A stretch of 64,000 nt of DNA from the NCBI RefSeq assembly GCF_015595035.1, contig NZ_JADNRN010000003.1, positions 558,001 through 622,000 on the forward strand, read 5' to 3'. Positions within the stretch are counted from its first letter, which is position 1. The number at the start of each line of letters is the position of its first letter. Positions 43,468 to 52,622 of the stretch are shown here, piece after piece. The notes below the pieces were generated by a model, which did no database searches, was not told where the DNA came from, and saw only the letters and a program-made list of their open reading frames with translations. Made by a program: the position numbers and the translations under genes. Source of the stretch: Marinibium conchae (GTDB lineage Bacteria > Pseudomonadota > Gammaproteobacteria > Enterobacterales > Alteromonadaceae).

Positions 43468-46191
43468 CTAGCTTTGCTTTAACAAGTACTTTTCAATTGC
43501 TTGGCGAAGGGTCTCGCGACGAATGGGTTTGGTTAAGTAATCGTCCATGCCACTTTCTTTAGCACTTTTATAATCTTCCTTCATTGCGTTAGCTGATAGT
43601 CCAATAATTGGAATATCTTGTAGACCTAATGCACGAATGGCTTTTGTGGCCTTTTTACCGTCCATAACAGGCATTTGAATATCCATTAATATTAGGTCGT
43701 AATATGGCGAGTTAGTGACTTTTGTTAAGGCTTGATGGCCGTCCTCTGCAACATCGTAAGTTAAACCAAAAGAATGCAGCATTTCACCTGCAACCGCCTG
43801 ATTGATACTGTTGTCCTCAACTAACAAAACGTGTCCTTCGTAAAGCGTTGTCGATATGGCGCTGATTAAAGTATTGGCTTCTTCAACATCATGCGATTTG
43901 GCGGTAAAAGGTGTTGAGTCGTCATAAGCTGTTGCCACAAATGCGTAAAACTCTGTTGGCGTAAAAGGGTGTGATAGCACAGGGCACTGCCATTGAGCTT
44001 GCAATAGGGTTTTTAGCTGTAGCGGTTGCGTGTTAGTCACGCATGCATAGCGCAGCTTTTTCGCCTTTAGTATAGCAATATAATCATGTAGTGCGCGAGC
44101 TTGCTTGCCATGCTCTATATCAATAATTATAAGGGTATTTGTCGCTTGCGTTATGCTACTAACTAACTCTGGAAAGTCATGATGTTGAAGAAAGTTAAGG
44201 CTAGTACTTACTTGCTTGAGATAGTCTGCCTCGATGTAGCTGCTAACGTCACCATCGCAGCAAACATAGTGAATAGCACTTTCGTATTGATTCTTCTCAG
44301 CCAAAAGCTGATGTGGTTCTTTTTCATTGAGCAGGGTAAAACTGCATTCAAAAGTACTTCCCTTGCCTTCTTCCGAACTTGCACTTATCTCGCCATCCAT
44401 CAGTTTCACTAATTGTTTTACAATGGTTAACCCCAAGCCTGTGCCCCCAAACTCCCTGCTGGTGGAGCCATCAGCCTGTATAAATGGCATAAATATTTTA
44501 TTCAGTTGTGCCTCGCTCATGCCAATGCCTGTATCGATAACCTGAACCACTAACTTAAATGCGTTTGCCTTATTGCTGACGGCACTGCTTAGCCTAATGT
44601 CCACTACACCACTTCGGGTAAACTTGATGGCATTGCTCAATAAATTCAGTAGCACTTGGGAAATTCGAAGCGGATCACCGATAGCGTTGGTGGGTAAGCT
44701 GGGTTCCACATAAAGTCGAAGATTGAGATTTTTCTCAGACGCCTTGAGACTGGCGACTGCAAGCAAGGTATCGAAGAGTGACGCAAAAGAAAAGTAGCTC
44801 TCTTCAATTTCTAGCTTGCCCGCTTCAATTTTTGAAAAATCAAGAATATCGTTAATCACGTTCGTCAATATTTGGCTTGAATAGAGTATTTTGGATAGGT
44901 TGTTTCTTACATTCTCGTTAAGTTCTTCGCGCATCGATAGATCCACTAATCCAATGATGGCATTCATTGGTGTGCGTATCTCATGGCTCATATTTGCTAA
45001 GAAAATACTCTTTGATGCATTGGCCTGATCAGCCACTCTAATGGCATCTTGCAACTGCTTGTTGAGCTCATTACTTTGATCGTTGGCACTTTGGGCTTCG
45101 CGCAGCAAGGCTTCGGTTTGCTTGTTTTTGTTATTAAACACTTTTGCAGCTTCAGCCAGTTGCCCAATTTCGTCACGGCGCTGCTCGCCGGGTATTTCAG
45201 TGATGTTTTTTCCGTCACTAAGCTTTTCAAACACCGAAGTAATCTGCGCCATCGGTCGAATAATCCTGCGTGCGATGAAAAAAGCAATCAGCAAACTGGT
45301 AAATAATGCGATTCCCATGTAGACATTCAAGCGCTGACGAGATTCGTCAATACTCGCGGAAATAGACGCATTTTCCTTTGTCGCATACACTCCTGTAGTC
45401 TCTGACAATTCCTTTGCCAAAAATAGAAACTCATTTGCTGAGCCCGCCATCACCACATTGACCAAATACAAATACCCAGTAGTGCTCAATGCAAGTTGAG
45501 TAAATTGGTCTTTTACATCACTGAGCTTAGTTAAAATATTGCTTTTTTGCTGCGTGGGTAACGGTAAGTTATCTACTACTTTTTCAGCATTTTCAACTTG
45601 CCGTATAAACTCAGTCTTTAGCACCGAGTTAGGGGTTAGTAAGTATTGATAGGCTTTATTTTCAGCAAGTGAAAGGTAATAGCTAAATTGGTTTTGTTGA
45701 AGTTGTTCTTGGCTCTGATACGAAACATTTGCGTCATTGATGAGTTGATTTAGTGTTAACAACACACCTTGTTCGAAGATGCTATCGCGATCCGTACGGC
45801 CAACCACAACTGAACTAAAGTTCTCTTCATAATCAATTAAGTGTTGTTGCATCGCCTCGATGGTACTTTCAACATCGCTGGTATTAAGACCATCTGGAAG
45901 GTTCTCAAGAAGGCTTGTTAAACTTATTTTTACGTCAGCAATAATGCTATCGAAGCGCGCTTTAGAAGACAGGCTTCCGGTGTCTTTAAATACTAATACG
46001 TGACGCTGTAAATCGAGCACATCACGTTCAAGTTCTCGAACGATTTTCTCTTCACTCACGGCCACTTGATAACTTGAGAATGAACGCAGCAATTGATGTT
46101 GATTAGCGCGCGTGAATATCAACTGAACAATCAGCAAAATGACAAAAGACAACAAAAATAGATTTAGCTGTGACTTTAAAGTGAGTTTCAT
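43468..46191 (-). CDS. hybrid sensor histidine kinase (TorS-like architecture)
   Basis: A 907-residue inner-membrane hybrid kinase: transmembrane helix at about 9-28, a periplasmic helical sensor of about 260 residues, second helix near 292-310, HAMP, coiled coil, phospho-acceptor His403 in NMSHEIRTPMNAIIGL, ATPase domain (NLLSNAIKFT, DTGIGM, GTGLGLTIVK), a degenerate region, and a C-terminal receiver with Asp837 in LILMDIQMP. No Hpt domain and no partner regulator are nearby. It follows a PotD-like binding-protein gene, suggesting that the liganded protein is the signal, as TorT is for TorS. The start abuts an 18-bp triple repeat and lacks a clear ribosome site. Confidence 0.92.
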   Translation of the reverse strand: MKLTLKSQLNLFLLSFVILLIVQLIFTRANQHQLLRSFSSYQVAVSEEKIVRELERDVLDLQRHVLVFKDTGSLSSKARFDSIIADVKISLTSLLENLPDGLNTSDVESTIEAMQQHLIDYEENFSSVVVGRTDRDSIFEQGVLLTLNQLINDANVSYQSQEQLQQNQFSYYLSLAENKAYQYLLTPNSVLKTEFIRQVENAEKVVDNLPLPTQQKSNILTKLSDVKDQFTQLALSTTGYLYLVNVVMAGSANEFLFLAKELSETTGVYATKENASISASIDESRQRLNVYMGIALFTSLLIAFFIARRIIRPMAQITSVFEKLSDGKNITEIPGEQRRDEIGQLAEAAKVFNNKNKQTEALLREAQSANDQSNELNKQLQDAIRVADQANASKSIFLANMSHEIRTPMNAIIGLVDLSMREELNENVRNNLSKILYSSQILTNVINDILDFSKIEAGKLEIEESYFSFASLFDTLLAVASLKASEKNLNLRLYVEPSLPTNAIGDPLRISQVLLNLLSNAIKFTRSGVVDIRLSSAVSNKANAFKLVVQVIDTGIGMSEAQLNKIFMPFIQADGSTSREFGGTGLGLTIVKQLVKLMDGEISASSEEGKGSTFECSFTLLNEKEPHQLLAEKNQYESAIHYVCCDGDVSSYIEADYLKQVSTSLNFLQHHDFPELVSSITQATNTLIIIDIEHGKQARALHDYIAILKAKKLRYACVTNTQPLQLKTLLQAQWQCPVLSHPFTPTEFYAFVATAYDDSTPFTAKSHDVEEANTLISAISTTLYEGHVLLVEDNSINQAVAGEMLHSFGLTYDVAEDGHQALTKVTNSPYYDLILMDIQMPVMDGKKATKAIRALGLQDIPIIGLSANAMKEDYKSAKESGMDDYLTKPIRRETLRQAIEKYLLKQS

Positions 46192-46245
46192 AGTGCTAAC
46201 GAACTTAATGGTGCTAACGAGCTAGACAGTGCTAACAAACTAGAT
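46192..46245 (-). repeat. three 18-bp tandem repeats directly before the hybrid kinase start
   Basis: On the plus strand the units are AGTGCTAACGAACTTAAT (46192-46209), GGTGCTAACGAGCTAGAC (46210-46227) and AGTGCTAACAAACTAGAT (46228-46245), with GTGCTAAC constant. They occupy the untranslated leader between the binding-protein and kinase genes, ending at the base next to the kinase start codon. Loss or gain of a unit would change spacing only, because the region is not coding for either protein. Confidence 0.75.
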
Positions 46246-46308
46246 TGTCGACTAGTTTTTGCAAAGGCACGTTTAGTTCCTTTTACAAGCTGTTGGAAAT
46301 TAGCAAGA

Positions 46309-47622
46309 TTAAGCACTAAGAAATTCATACCACTTCTGCAAACTATATTCGTAGGTTGGCATAACCGTATTCCAAACTGCCACATTTTCAAAACGTTTTT
46401 CATAGCTTCCGCCGGTTCGCAAACTTCCCTTGCGCACCGAAACCTTACCGTCGGTACCTCGCAAGTCTTCACTTGCAGCTTTGCCATCGTACCAATAATT
46501 GTATTCAGCGTTAGACAGAAACTGCTTAGAACGCTGTGGATTTGAAATATAATAACCTTGCCGAGCGATGAAGGCACCAGGCCATCCCGACAGCCACCAA
46601 TTCATATACTCGTAAGCAATGTCTTTTGCTCTACCGGTGGTTTTAGACGATAAACACATAACACCGTGCCAGCCTCTATAACCTTCTTTAGGGGCAGCAA
46701 AAGTAACGGGAATATTCTGACCATTTAAGCTCGACACCGCTGGTGAAAACATACTTTCAATCACCACTCGTTTTGACTTCATAAAACGCACCGATTCAGG
46801 CACAGATGTCCAAAAACCACTAAAGTGACCCTGTTGCTTATAACGTATAAGCACATCGAAGAGCTTATCGAGCTCGACTTTCGTCATTGCACCAATATCC
46901 GCAAAGCTTGCTAGGCCCTTTGCTTGGGCCGCCAGAGCAAGATCAAACAAGCCTATAGTCGGCGCATTAACAATGGCCACTTTGCCGCGATATGCCTCGT
47001 CTAGCAACCAGCCCCAACTTTCCGTTTCGTAAGGAATACCCTTCTTTATCACCGACGTGTTGTAGCCAAAAGAGTCAACATTGTGAACGTATGGGAGGTA
47101 GCTTATGGCGTTTGATTCTTGCTCGCTCAAGCTATTGTCTTCTTGAACATGTAAGAGTTTATAGGGCGCGTCACCCGCACCAATTTTTGCGTTAGGAGTA
47201 ATGCGGCCTGTTTTGGTCAGAGAGTTAATTTCCTGCCAATTTTTAATGCGTCTTTTGTCAATGCTTTGAATGGCATTAGAACGCCACAAAACATTAATAC
47301 TATTCGACCACTGCTCATATAAATCAAAGCTTTCCGGTCGTGTTGATGCCTTTTGCAATACCGCTGCGCTGCCTTTTGGCTCAAAAACAAGATCGATGCC
47401 TAAATCATCCATAGCTTGCTTACGCAATGCCTCCTGCAAAGTGACATGAGTGCCCAACACGCGTAGCACAGGCTTAGATTTCCCAATCGCAAAGCTGTTT
47501 GCCGCAAAACTTGCTGCCGGCAACGTCGCTGCTAATGCGCCAAGTTTCGCTGCCGACTTCAGCACCTCTCTGCGACTTAAGGTGTTTGGCTTATTTGGCT
47601 TATCGATACTCTTGTCTGCCAT
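46309..47622 (-). CDS. PotD/F-like extracellular solute-binding protein, Tat-exported
   Basis: A 437-residue periplasmic binding protein. The Tat-type signal LSRREVLKSAAKLGALAATL comes after a 17-residue head. The fold is that of polyamine/iron-type binding proteins: VLRVLGTHVTLQEALR, a hinge around SYLPYVHNVDSFGYN, then SWGWLLDEAYRGKVAIVN and EYMNWWLSGWPGAFIARQGYY. No ABC permease or ATPase gene lies nearby; instead a hybrid kinase gene follows after 117 bp. It is therefore more likely a ligand sensor for the kinase, as NspS (for MbaA) or TorT are, than a transport component. Ligand unknown; a polyamine is a guess. Confidence 0.9.
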   Translation of the reverse strand: MADKSIDKPNKPNTLSRREVLKSAAKLGALAATLPAASFAANSFAIGKSKPVLRVLGTHVTLQEALRKQAMDDLGIDLVFEPKGSAAVLQKASTRPESFDLYEQWSNSINVLWRSNAIQSIDKRRIKNWQEINSLTKTGRITPNAKIGAGDAPYKLLHVQEDNSLSEQESNAISYLPYVHNVDSFGYNTSVIKKGIPYETESWGWLLDEAYRGKVAIVNAPTIGLFDLALAAQAKGLASFADIGAMTKVELDKLFDVLIRYKQQGHFSGFWTSVPESVRFMKSKRVVIESMFSPAVSSLNGQNIPVTFAAPKEGYRGWHGVMCLSSKTTGRAKDIAYEYMNWWLSGWPGAFIARQGYYISNPQRSKQFLSNAEYNYWYDGKAASEDLRGTDGKVSVRKGSLRTGGSYEKRFENVAVWNTVMPTYEYSLQKWYEFLSA

Positions 47623-47949
47623 AAGGTTGCCTCGAAAGTTACAATGGGTTCAACACATTTGTGAAAATATCGTTACAAATACTAGGGGTATACAACACTG
47701 TTATAACAAATTAGAGCGACGAATAAAAAATAAACAGTGCTATATTTATGATTTAGCAAGTAAATGATGAAAGACTTAAGACCTTTGTCTACTTTTTTAG
47801 TTAAGATCGCCTTTACATTCTCGTGTAGTGGGGCAGATGAGGTTAAGTAAGACAAAGCGCCCAAGCACTCACAAAGTAAGGCTTGTGCATAAAAAAGGCC
47901 TGCGAAGCTAACTTTCATCAGCGACAACAGGCCCACACTAGGACAGGGA
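47623..47949. other. intergenic region between binding protein and GH9 genes
   Basis: A 327-bp stretch holding the promoter of the binding-protein gene and the terminator of the GH9 gene (47891-47934). It is AT-rich near 47700 (TTATAACAAATTAG and similar). Short frames exist on both strands but none has a convincing start site or coding character. Confidence 0.4.
47891..47934 (-). terminator. probable terminator of the GH9 gene
   Basis: In the minus-strand direction GGCCTG (47933-47928) pairs with CAGGCC (47902-47897) across a 25-base loop and is followed by six U. The loop contains a further short GCT/AGC pairing. Placed 16-60 bp after the GH9 stop codon. Confidence 0.6.
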
Positions 47950-49791
47950 TTACTGCTTGTTGTGTAATGCGGCTAGGGAGTACACCAAAGGTGCGTTCCA
48001 ATTTATCGTGACTTCATTGGTTGAATAACTGCACCAATCATCCAAATAGCTCAATGCAGGGCGTGATGATGGGTAATTACAACCATCTTGTTGACCTGGC
48101 TGAGGACCACCGGCGACAAAACCTGGCACAGGCTCGGGTACATCGTCGGCAAAAGATGGACGATGATGCGGATCGAGCGGTGTTTTTTCACCATACCCAG
48201 TCACAAATGAGAAATCGGTAGGATTGCGTCCTAATACGTAATCAACCAGCGCAACCGCAGCGTCTTCGTAGGCCTGATTACCAGTTAGCTCAAAAGCATT
48301 CATCAGTACCATGCTCTTATTCAGAGCCACCGAATTGCTGCCCCACACAAAATCTGCCTGCTCCATAGCTACACCGTATGCCGAGTTTTCAGTTTGGTCG
48401 ACAATAGTGTTAGCTAAACCTAAAAATGAGTTTTGGAAGCTATTGTAGTCTTCTGATGTTAGCAAAGGCTCTCCTGCCGACAGCATCGAGATATAACCCA
48501 GCGTTGCAGTCGCAGGCCATGCAGGCACACCTGGGCCAGCAGAGGCAGTCATCGCTTTGAAGCTAGTGAGGTATGAAGGTTGCCGCGTAAGTAAGAAAAG
48601 CTCGGCGGCTGCCCATAAACGTTCGTCATCAAAGAAACCGTCACCGTATTCGCCTGTATTGACATCACTAGGTTGTTGATAAGCAACATTTGGGTTGGCT
48701 TGAGCCCAGTCCCACGCGCGTATTGCGGCAGAACGCCATGCGGCAGCGTCATCTTCAAATTCAGGCAAAGCTGCATAAATTCGGCTAGCCGAAGCCATCA
48801 CAGCAGCAAAATTTAAGGTCGCACTCGTGCCCTTTTGAACTACGTAACGCTGAGCGGTTGTTTCGTGTGGCATGACTGTACCTGAGAAGCCCAGAGTCGT
48901 AAGCTTGTGATAAACACCGCCATCGTTGGGGTCCTGCATGCTTGCCATCCAATCAAGGTTCCACTTTATTTCCTCTAAAATATCCGGAATGTCATTGCCT
49001 GATTCAGGAATATTCACATCACGATCGGCATAGAAGGCTGGAAACTGTTCGTAGGCCTGCATTAAGGTGTAGGTAGAGATGCCACTGTTGACGATATATT
49101 TGTTGTAGTCACCGGCATCATACCAACCTTTAGGTGAACTGATGACAGTGCCCGCTGGGCGGTTAGTATCTGCTGCAGAGACATGAACTTGCACATTGGT
49201 GTCAGGATGCCCAGCTAGACGCGCCCATTGACCCGCATGGGTGCTTTCAAGTTCTGTGCTGGCTCTATTGAAATAGTATGCTTTAAGGGCAGCATCATGC
49301 ACATTAAGATAAACACTTTCACCAATGCTGACACTTGCGTTATTGGCTATGCCTTCGACACGTAAAGTGTACTCGCCAGCGCTTGTTACTGAGGAAAAAT
49401 CGGCAAGCTTCACAGAAGTACTAGAGACGGGCCAGCTTTGTTCTGCAGAAAGCTCACCAGTTAACACTACCGTGTCGTTTGCATTATTAACGAGCTCGAA
49501 GCTCGTAGCTTCTGTTGCCGGCACAGCAGCTATTTTTACAGCATTTGGCAAAAAGCCAATCTGATTGAGTTTTATCAGCTCTTGAGAATCATTAGGTGTT
49601 GGCGCAGGTGCAGGTGTTGATGGAGGAGGTGGATCACTTACAATGCCAGGATCAGAACCGCCTGAACCACCACAGGCGCCGAGCATTACGGCAGCCCCTA
49701 AAAGTGCACATTTTACCGATGTCTTTACAGATGTATTTGCTGACGTTTTTATCAAGCGTAGTTTTGAAGTTGCTGTTGCCGCAATGTTCAT
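47950..49791 (-). CDS. glycoside hydrolase family 9 (cellulase-type) lipoprotein
   Basis: A 613-residue endoglucanase-family enzyme. The start is ATG 49791, preceded by GGGGAAG; an upstream ATG would add 23 residues across the operator region. The lipoprotein signal ends in LGACGG, then a Pro/Ser/Thr linker, an Ig-like CelD_N domain (about 75-165) and the (alpha/alpha)6 GH9 domain. Catalytic residues are present: Asp225 and Asp228 in WYDAGDYNKY, His543 in DPHHRPS, acid Glu593 in TNEVTINWNA. It is probably surface- or periplasm-anchored and acts on beta-1,4-glucans or cello-oligosaccharides. A LacI-type operator lies 45 bp upstream. Confidence 0.93.
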   Translation of the reverse strand: MNIAATATSKLRLIKTSANTSVKTSVKCALLGAAVMLGACGGSGGSDPGIVSDPPPPSTPAPAPTPNDSQELIKLNQIGFLPNAVKIAAVPATEATSFELVNNANDTVVLTGELSAEQSWPVSSTSVKLADFSSVTSAGEYTLRVEGIANNASVSIGESVYLNVHDAALKAYYFNRASTELESTHAGQWARLAGHPDTNVQVHVSAADTNRPAGTVISSPKGWYDAGDYNKYIVNSGISTYTLMQAYEQFPAFYADRDVNIPESGNDIPDILEEIKWNLDWMASMQDPNDGGVYHKLTTLGFSGTVMPHETTAQRYVVQKGTSATLNFAAVMASASRIYAALPEFEDDAAAWRSAAIRAWDWAQANPNVAYQQPSDVNTGEYGDGFFDDERLWAAAELFLLTRQPSYLTSFKAMTASAGPGVPAWPATATLGYISMLSAGEPLLTSEDYNSFQNSFLGLANTIVDQTENSAYGVAMEQADFVWGSNSVALNKSMVLMNAFELTGNQAYEDAAVALVDYVLGRNPTDFSFVTGYGEKTPLDPHHRPSFADDVPEPVPGFVAGGPQPGQQDGCNYPSSRPALSYLDDWCSYSTNEVTINWNAPLVYSLAALHNKQ

Positions 49792-49835
49792 TTTTAACTT
49801 CCCCATAGTTAACTGAAAGCTATTAAAACCAATAA

Positions 49836-49849
49836 TGTAAACGATTACA
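49836..49849 (-). promoter_or_regulatory. LacI-family operator-like palindrome upstream of GH9 gene
   Basis: TGTAAACGATTACA is a near-perfect 14-bp palindrome with a central CG, the shape of LacI-family sugar-repressor sites (TGTAAnCGnTTACA). It lies 45 bp upstream of the GH9 start, where a repressor would block transcription until sugar is present. The repressor gene is not in the window. Confidence 0.6.
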
Positions 49850-49993
49850 ATAAAAATCATTTACAAATCTATAACAAAATTCATTTAGCCTATTACGTAT
49901 TCTACTTTCTGATTTTTGCAACACAGTGCGTGATATCTACACCAGAGAAAATAAGAGTTAATCCATACTCGTTTTATTAGAGTAAAAGAACCT

Positions 49994-50281
49994 ATGAAAA
50001 CTGCGATTAGAAATAAAATTAAGCATCTTAGTGAAGATGAAAAGTCACGGATTATTGAAATGGCTTGGGAAGACCGTACCCCGTTTGAGGCAATCGAACG
50101 TTTATTTGGGGTAGCTGAGCCTGAGGTCATTGAGATAATGCGTGCGAATATCAAACGTAAAACTTTTAACAACTGGCGAGCAAGAGTGTCGGGTAGAAAA
50201 ACTAAGCACCTGAAGCTAAGAAGCCCAGACGTTGACCGAGGCTATTGCCCAACTCAATACAAGGCCGTTAGAAAACGTTAG
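49994..50281 (+). CDS. TIGR03643/DUF2805 family protein
   Basis: A 95-residue basic protein that matches the small TIGR03643 (DUF2805) family. It has an N-terminal helix pair LSEDEKSRIIEMAWEDRTPF, the conserved EAIERLFGVAEPEVIEIMR, resembling a helix-turn-helix, and a basic tail KTFNNWRARVSGRKTKHLK. Such proteins may bind nucleic acid, but no function is established. Single gene, divergent from the GH9 gene. Confidence 0.85.
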   Translation: MKTAIRNKIKHLSEDEKSRIIEMAWEDRTPFEAIERLFGVAEPEVIEIMRANIKRKTFNNWRARVSGRKTKHLKLRSPDVDRGYCPTQYKAVRKR

Positions 50282-50345
50282 TCACCTAGCTGTGTCTGAC
50301 TAGCTCTATTTTGATTAGCTAGCTTCGTAGGCAATGTAGGCAGTA

Positions 50346-51056
50346 TTAGCGCGCTTCCAGATCATCCAGAATGCCTCGACGGAATTGCGCCGTGACATCA
50401 AAGTACCAAGTGTTTTTCTCAAGCGTATCTGGGTTTTCCAGTTCAATTGCATCTACTGGGCGCTGTTCGTGATATACCAATGATTGGCCAGTCGCAACGA
50501 AGCCGTGCATTTGCACAAAAGCATAAAGATCGTTGGTACTGGTGATATAAAAAGCACTGGCAGGGCTTAGGCCGTCTCCGGAACGCCAAATAGCGTCGAT
50601 AAAACCGTCTAGTATTTGATTGTGATATTCACCTAACTCACGATTACCACTCTCAAAATGACATACCATAGCCCCAAAATGCCCCGTTAGGCTGGTAAAA
50701 TTGACCTCTAATATAGCTTTAGTGGCAGCTAAACAGCTAGACCAGTCCTGATTATCCATCGCCTCAAATGCTAGGTCTTTCTGTTTAATTTCAATGCCAC
50801 CATAAGGGTTGTATGCAGGAGTAAGCGGATACACCTTGATGATGGCATCGTAATCATCATTAAGCGCTTCACCTGACTGAAATTTTGCAACTAAGCGTTT
50901 ATAGTCTTTATCAGCTTTAGCGTAGTCCAGCACCTGCCTTTTCGCTTCAGCCCGCTGCTTTTCGACTTCAATACTCGTACTATTGTTCTGTTGAGGGGAA
51001 GTACTTTGACAGCCGCTTAAGGCAATGAAAACTAGAAGAAAAGTGAATGAGCGCAT
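50346..51056 (-). CDS. DUF4919 lipoprotein
   Basis: A 236-residue lipoprotein (lipobox ALSGC, Cys16). The mature part is predominantly helical in its first half (QRAEAKRQVLDYAKADKDYK) and carries the DUF4919-like core: AYNPYGGIE, then SPASAFYITSTNDLYAFVQMHG and TWYFDVTAQF. The function of the family is unknown. It is convergent with the TIGR03643 gene and stands alone. Confidence 0.8.
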   Translation of the reverse strand: MRSFTFLLVFIALSGCQSTSPQQNNSTSIEVEKQRAEAKRQVLDYAKADKDYKRLVAKFQSGEALNDDYDAIIKVYPLTPAYNPYGGIEIKQKDLAFEAMDNQDWSSCLAATKAILEVNFTSLTGHFGAMVCHFESGNRELGEYHNQILDGFIDAIWRSGDGLSPASAFYITSTNDLYAFVQMHGFVATGQSLVYHEQRPVDAIELENPDTLEKNTWYFDVTAQFRRGILDDLEAR

Positions 51057-51220
51057 GAAGGTATCACCTGAGAAGAAGATTTTTGTAAACTGTGCTACGA
51101 ATGACTTAATATTTCAAGCTTTTACGCTATTCTGATTTTAGGGGAGGGTTACACGGCATTGCGAGCGAAACATGGCTCGTGGCTCACTTCCAATGAAGTA
51201 GCAAGCTTGCAGCCACTAGG

Positions 51221-51520
51221 CTAATAACTCTCTGGGCGATATTTTTTATGGAAGGTTTTCACATATAGGCGTTCTACTTTCTCTCTCGCCCATGGTGTGC
51301 GGCGCAGAAACTTTAGACTACTCTTTACGGAAGGATCTGACTTGAAACACTTGATGTTAATGCGATAAGCCAAACCTTCCCAGCCATAATTACTTTCGAG
51401 CTTTTCTACTATTTCTTGTAACTTCACCCCGTGTAGAGGATTGTTTGCTTGCTTCATCGCTTGCGAGTCTTCGCTTGTAGAAGGCGCTTTTGCTTGTTCG
51501 TTGGCGTTATCGTCAGTCAT
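51221..51520 (-). CDS. VF530 family (DUF2132) protein
   Basis: A 99-residue protein with the compact VF530 domain: [53 protein letters not shown] (landmarks [28 protein letters not shown]). The domain is a helical fold with proposed DNA-binding ability, seen mainly in marine gammaproteobacteria. A polar N-terminal tail of about 25 residues precedes it. Function unknown. It is the gene following the envelope-machine cluster on the same strand, 103 bp away, and probably is not part of it. Confidence 0.88.
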   Translation of the reverse strand: MTDDNANEQAKAPSTSEDSQAMKQANNPLHGVKLQEIVEKLESNYGWEGLAYRINIKCFKSDPSVKSSLKFLRRTPWAREKVERLYVKTFHKKYRPESY

Positions 51521-51623
51521 GATTTGTACTAAGTCAGTGTATAAAAAGACTTTGCTTCTCTGCTGTTAATTCAATGAGGGTATTATGGGCCGTTACTCTC
51601 ACGCTAGCAACAGCCACATAAAT

Positions 51624-52622
51624 TTAGAAGGGTAGGAAATTAAATGCGTACTCAAGTTCTGTCGTGGTGACATTTTGAGCGCCAAAGTTGATTAAGCCAA
51701 TGCGCCCAATGAGCTTTTGCACAAGTTCAGGTGCATCCAGTTCACTATCAACAAGTTTCACCTCTGATAGTGAGCCATCGGGTTCAATCACTAAACGCAC
51801 TGTGAGCTTGCCCTCTATCGATGGATCCTGACGAAGAGCCCTACGATACAAAGAATATACAGCGCCTTTGTTAGCATCCAGTATCTGGCGGATGCTGTCT
51901 AGATCTCGGCTACCAATAACTTGAGCTTCTTCTTCAATACGCTTAGTTGCAATTGCAGCTTCACCTATCTCAGCAGCGACGAACTCTGTATTGCGTCTTC
52001 CCTCCAACTCGCCTGCAGCACCTACGTCTGAACTCAAGCTCCCCAGTGCAATACCGCCACTGGTTTTATTGGTTTCTCTGCCCAGTATCTTGCGTTGGGT
52101 GCTTTCTTGCTGACCACCACCTTGGGTTTGCTGCGTATTAGCCAAATTGCTTAAATTGGCCGCATCTCGCATACTCGCAAGCTGATCTTGAAGCGCTAAA
52201 ACACCTTTGCTTTTCGCCGTTTCGCGGGCCTTCTTAGTTTTTTCTTCTAAGCTTGGCTCTTTCGGTTTTGGCTTAGGCTCGGGCTTTGGCTCAGGTTTTG
52301 GTTCTGGCTTAGGCTCGGGTTTCGGCTCTTCCTTCGGCTTTTCAGGTTCTGGCTCTGGCTTAGGTGGCTCAGGCTCAATGACTTGAGGCGGCGGTGGCGG
52401 AGGCTCTTTAGCTTTGATCACCTTGGCTAATTGCGGCGGTAACTTCTCCTGCTCGGCTCTCGGTACCTCAGGCAGGTCGGTCAGTTTCACAAAAATAGCT
52501 ATGGCTAAGGTCAGCACCAACAACACAATGGTAATTTTGGTGAAGGTTGCATTTTCCTTATCGCTGCTTTCCCAAGGAAGCTCCGACTTAAAATAGGTAT
52601 AGCTAGGGTAAGATGAACTCAT
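51624..52622 (-). CDS. AgmX/PglI-type (TonB-like) envelope-spanning protein
   Basis: A 332-residue inner-membrane protein with a short cytosolic head, one transmembrane helix (about residues 28-47), a long periplasmic Pro/Glu/Lys stretch (repeated PEPKP, about residues 75-130), a helical middle, and a C-terminal TonB-like domain of about 90 residues (YRRALRQDPSIEGKLTVRLV, then EPDGSLSEVKLVDSELD). This C-terminus is the type named after Myxococcus AgmX/PglI (GltJ/GltG). The start overlaps the ExbD stop by 4 bp. Presumably it transmits ExbB-ExbD motion across the periplasm. Last gene of the cluster. Confidence 0.85.
   Translation of the reverse strand: MSSSYPSYTYFKSELPWESSDKENATFTKITIVLLVLTLAIAIFVKLTDLPEVPRAEQEKLPPQLAKVIKAKEPPPPPPQVIEPEPPKPEPEPEKPKEEPKPEPKPEPKPEPKPEPKPKPKEPSLEEKTKKARETAKSKGVLALQDQLASMRDAANLSNLANTQQTQGGGQQESTQRKILGRETNKTSGGIALGSLSSDVGAAGELEGRRNTEFVAAEIGEAAIATKRIEEEAQVIGSRDLDSIRQILDANKGAVYSLYRRALRQDPSIEGKLTVRLVIEPDGSLSEVKLVDSELDAPELVQKLIGRIGLINFGAQNVTTTELEYAFNFLPF

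Noticed and set aside
46188-46577. 129-codon minus-strand frame covering the 18-bp repeats
   Set aside because: It overlaps the end of the binding-protein gene in another frame; the Ser/Leu-rich end is just the repeat translated.
52240-52400. Repetitive DNA resembling a minisatellite
   Set aside because: It is the Pro-Glu-Lys linker coding region of the AgmX/PglI-type protein, kept in frame; normal for TonB-like proteins.
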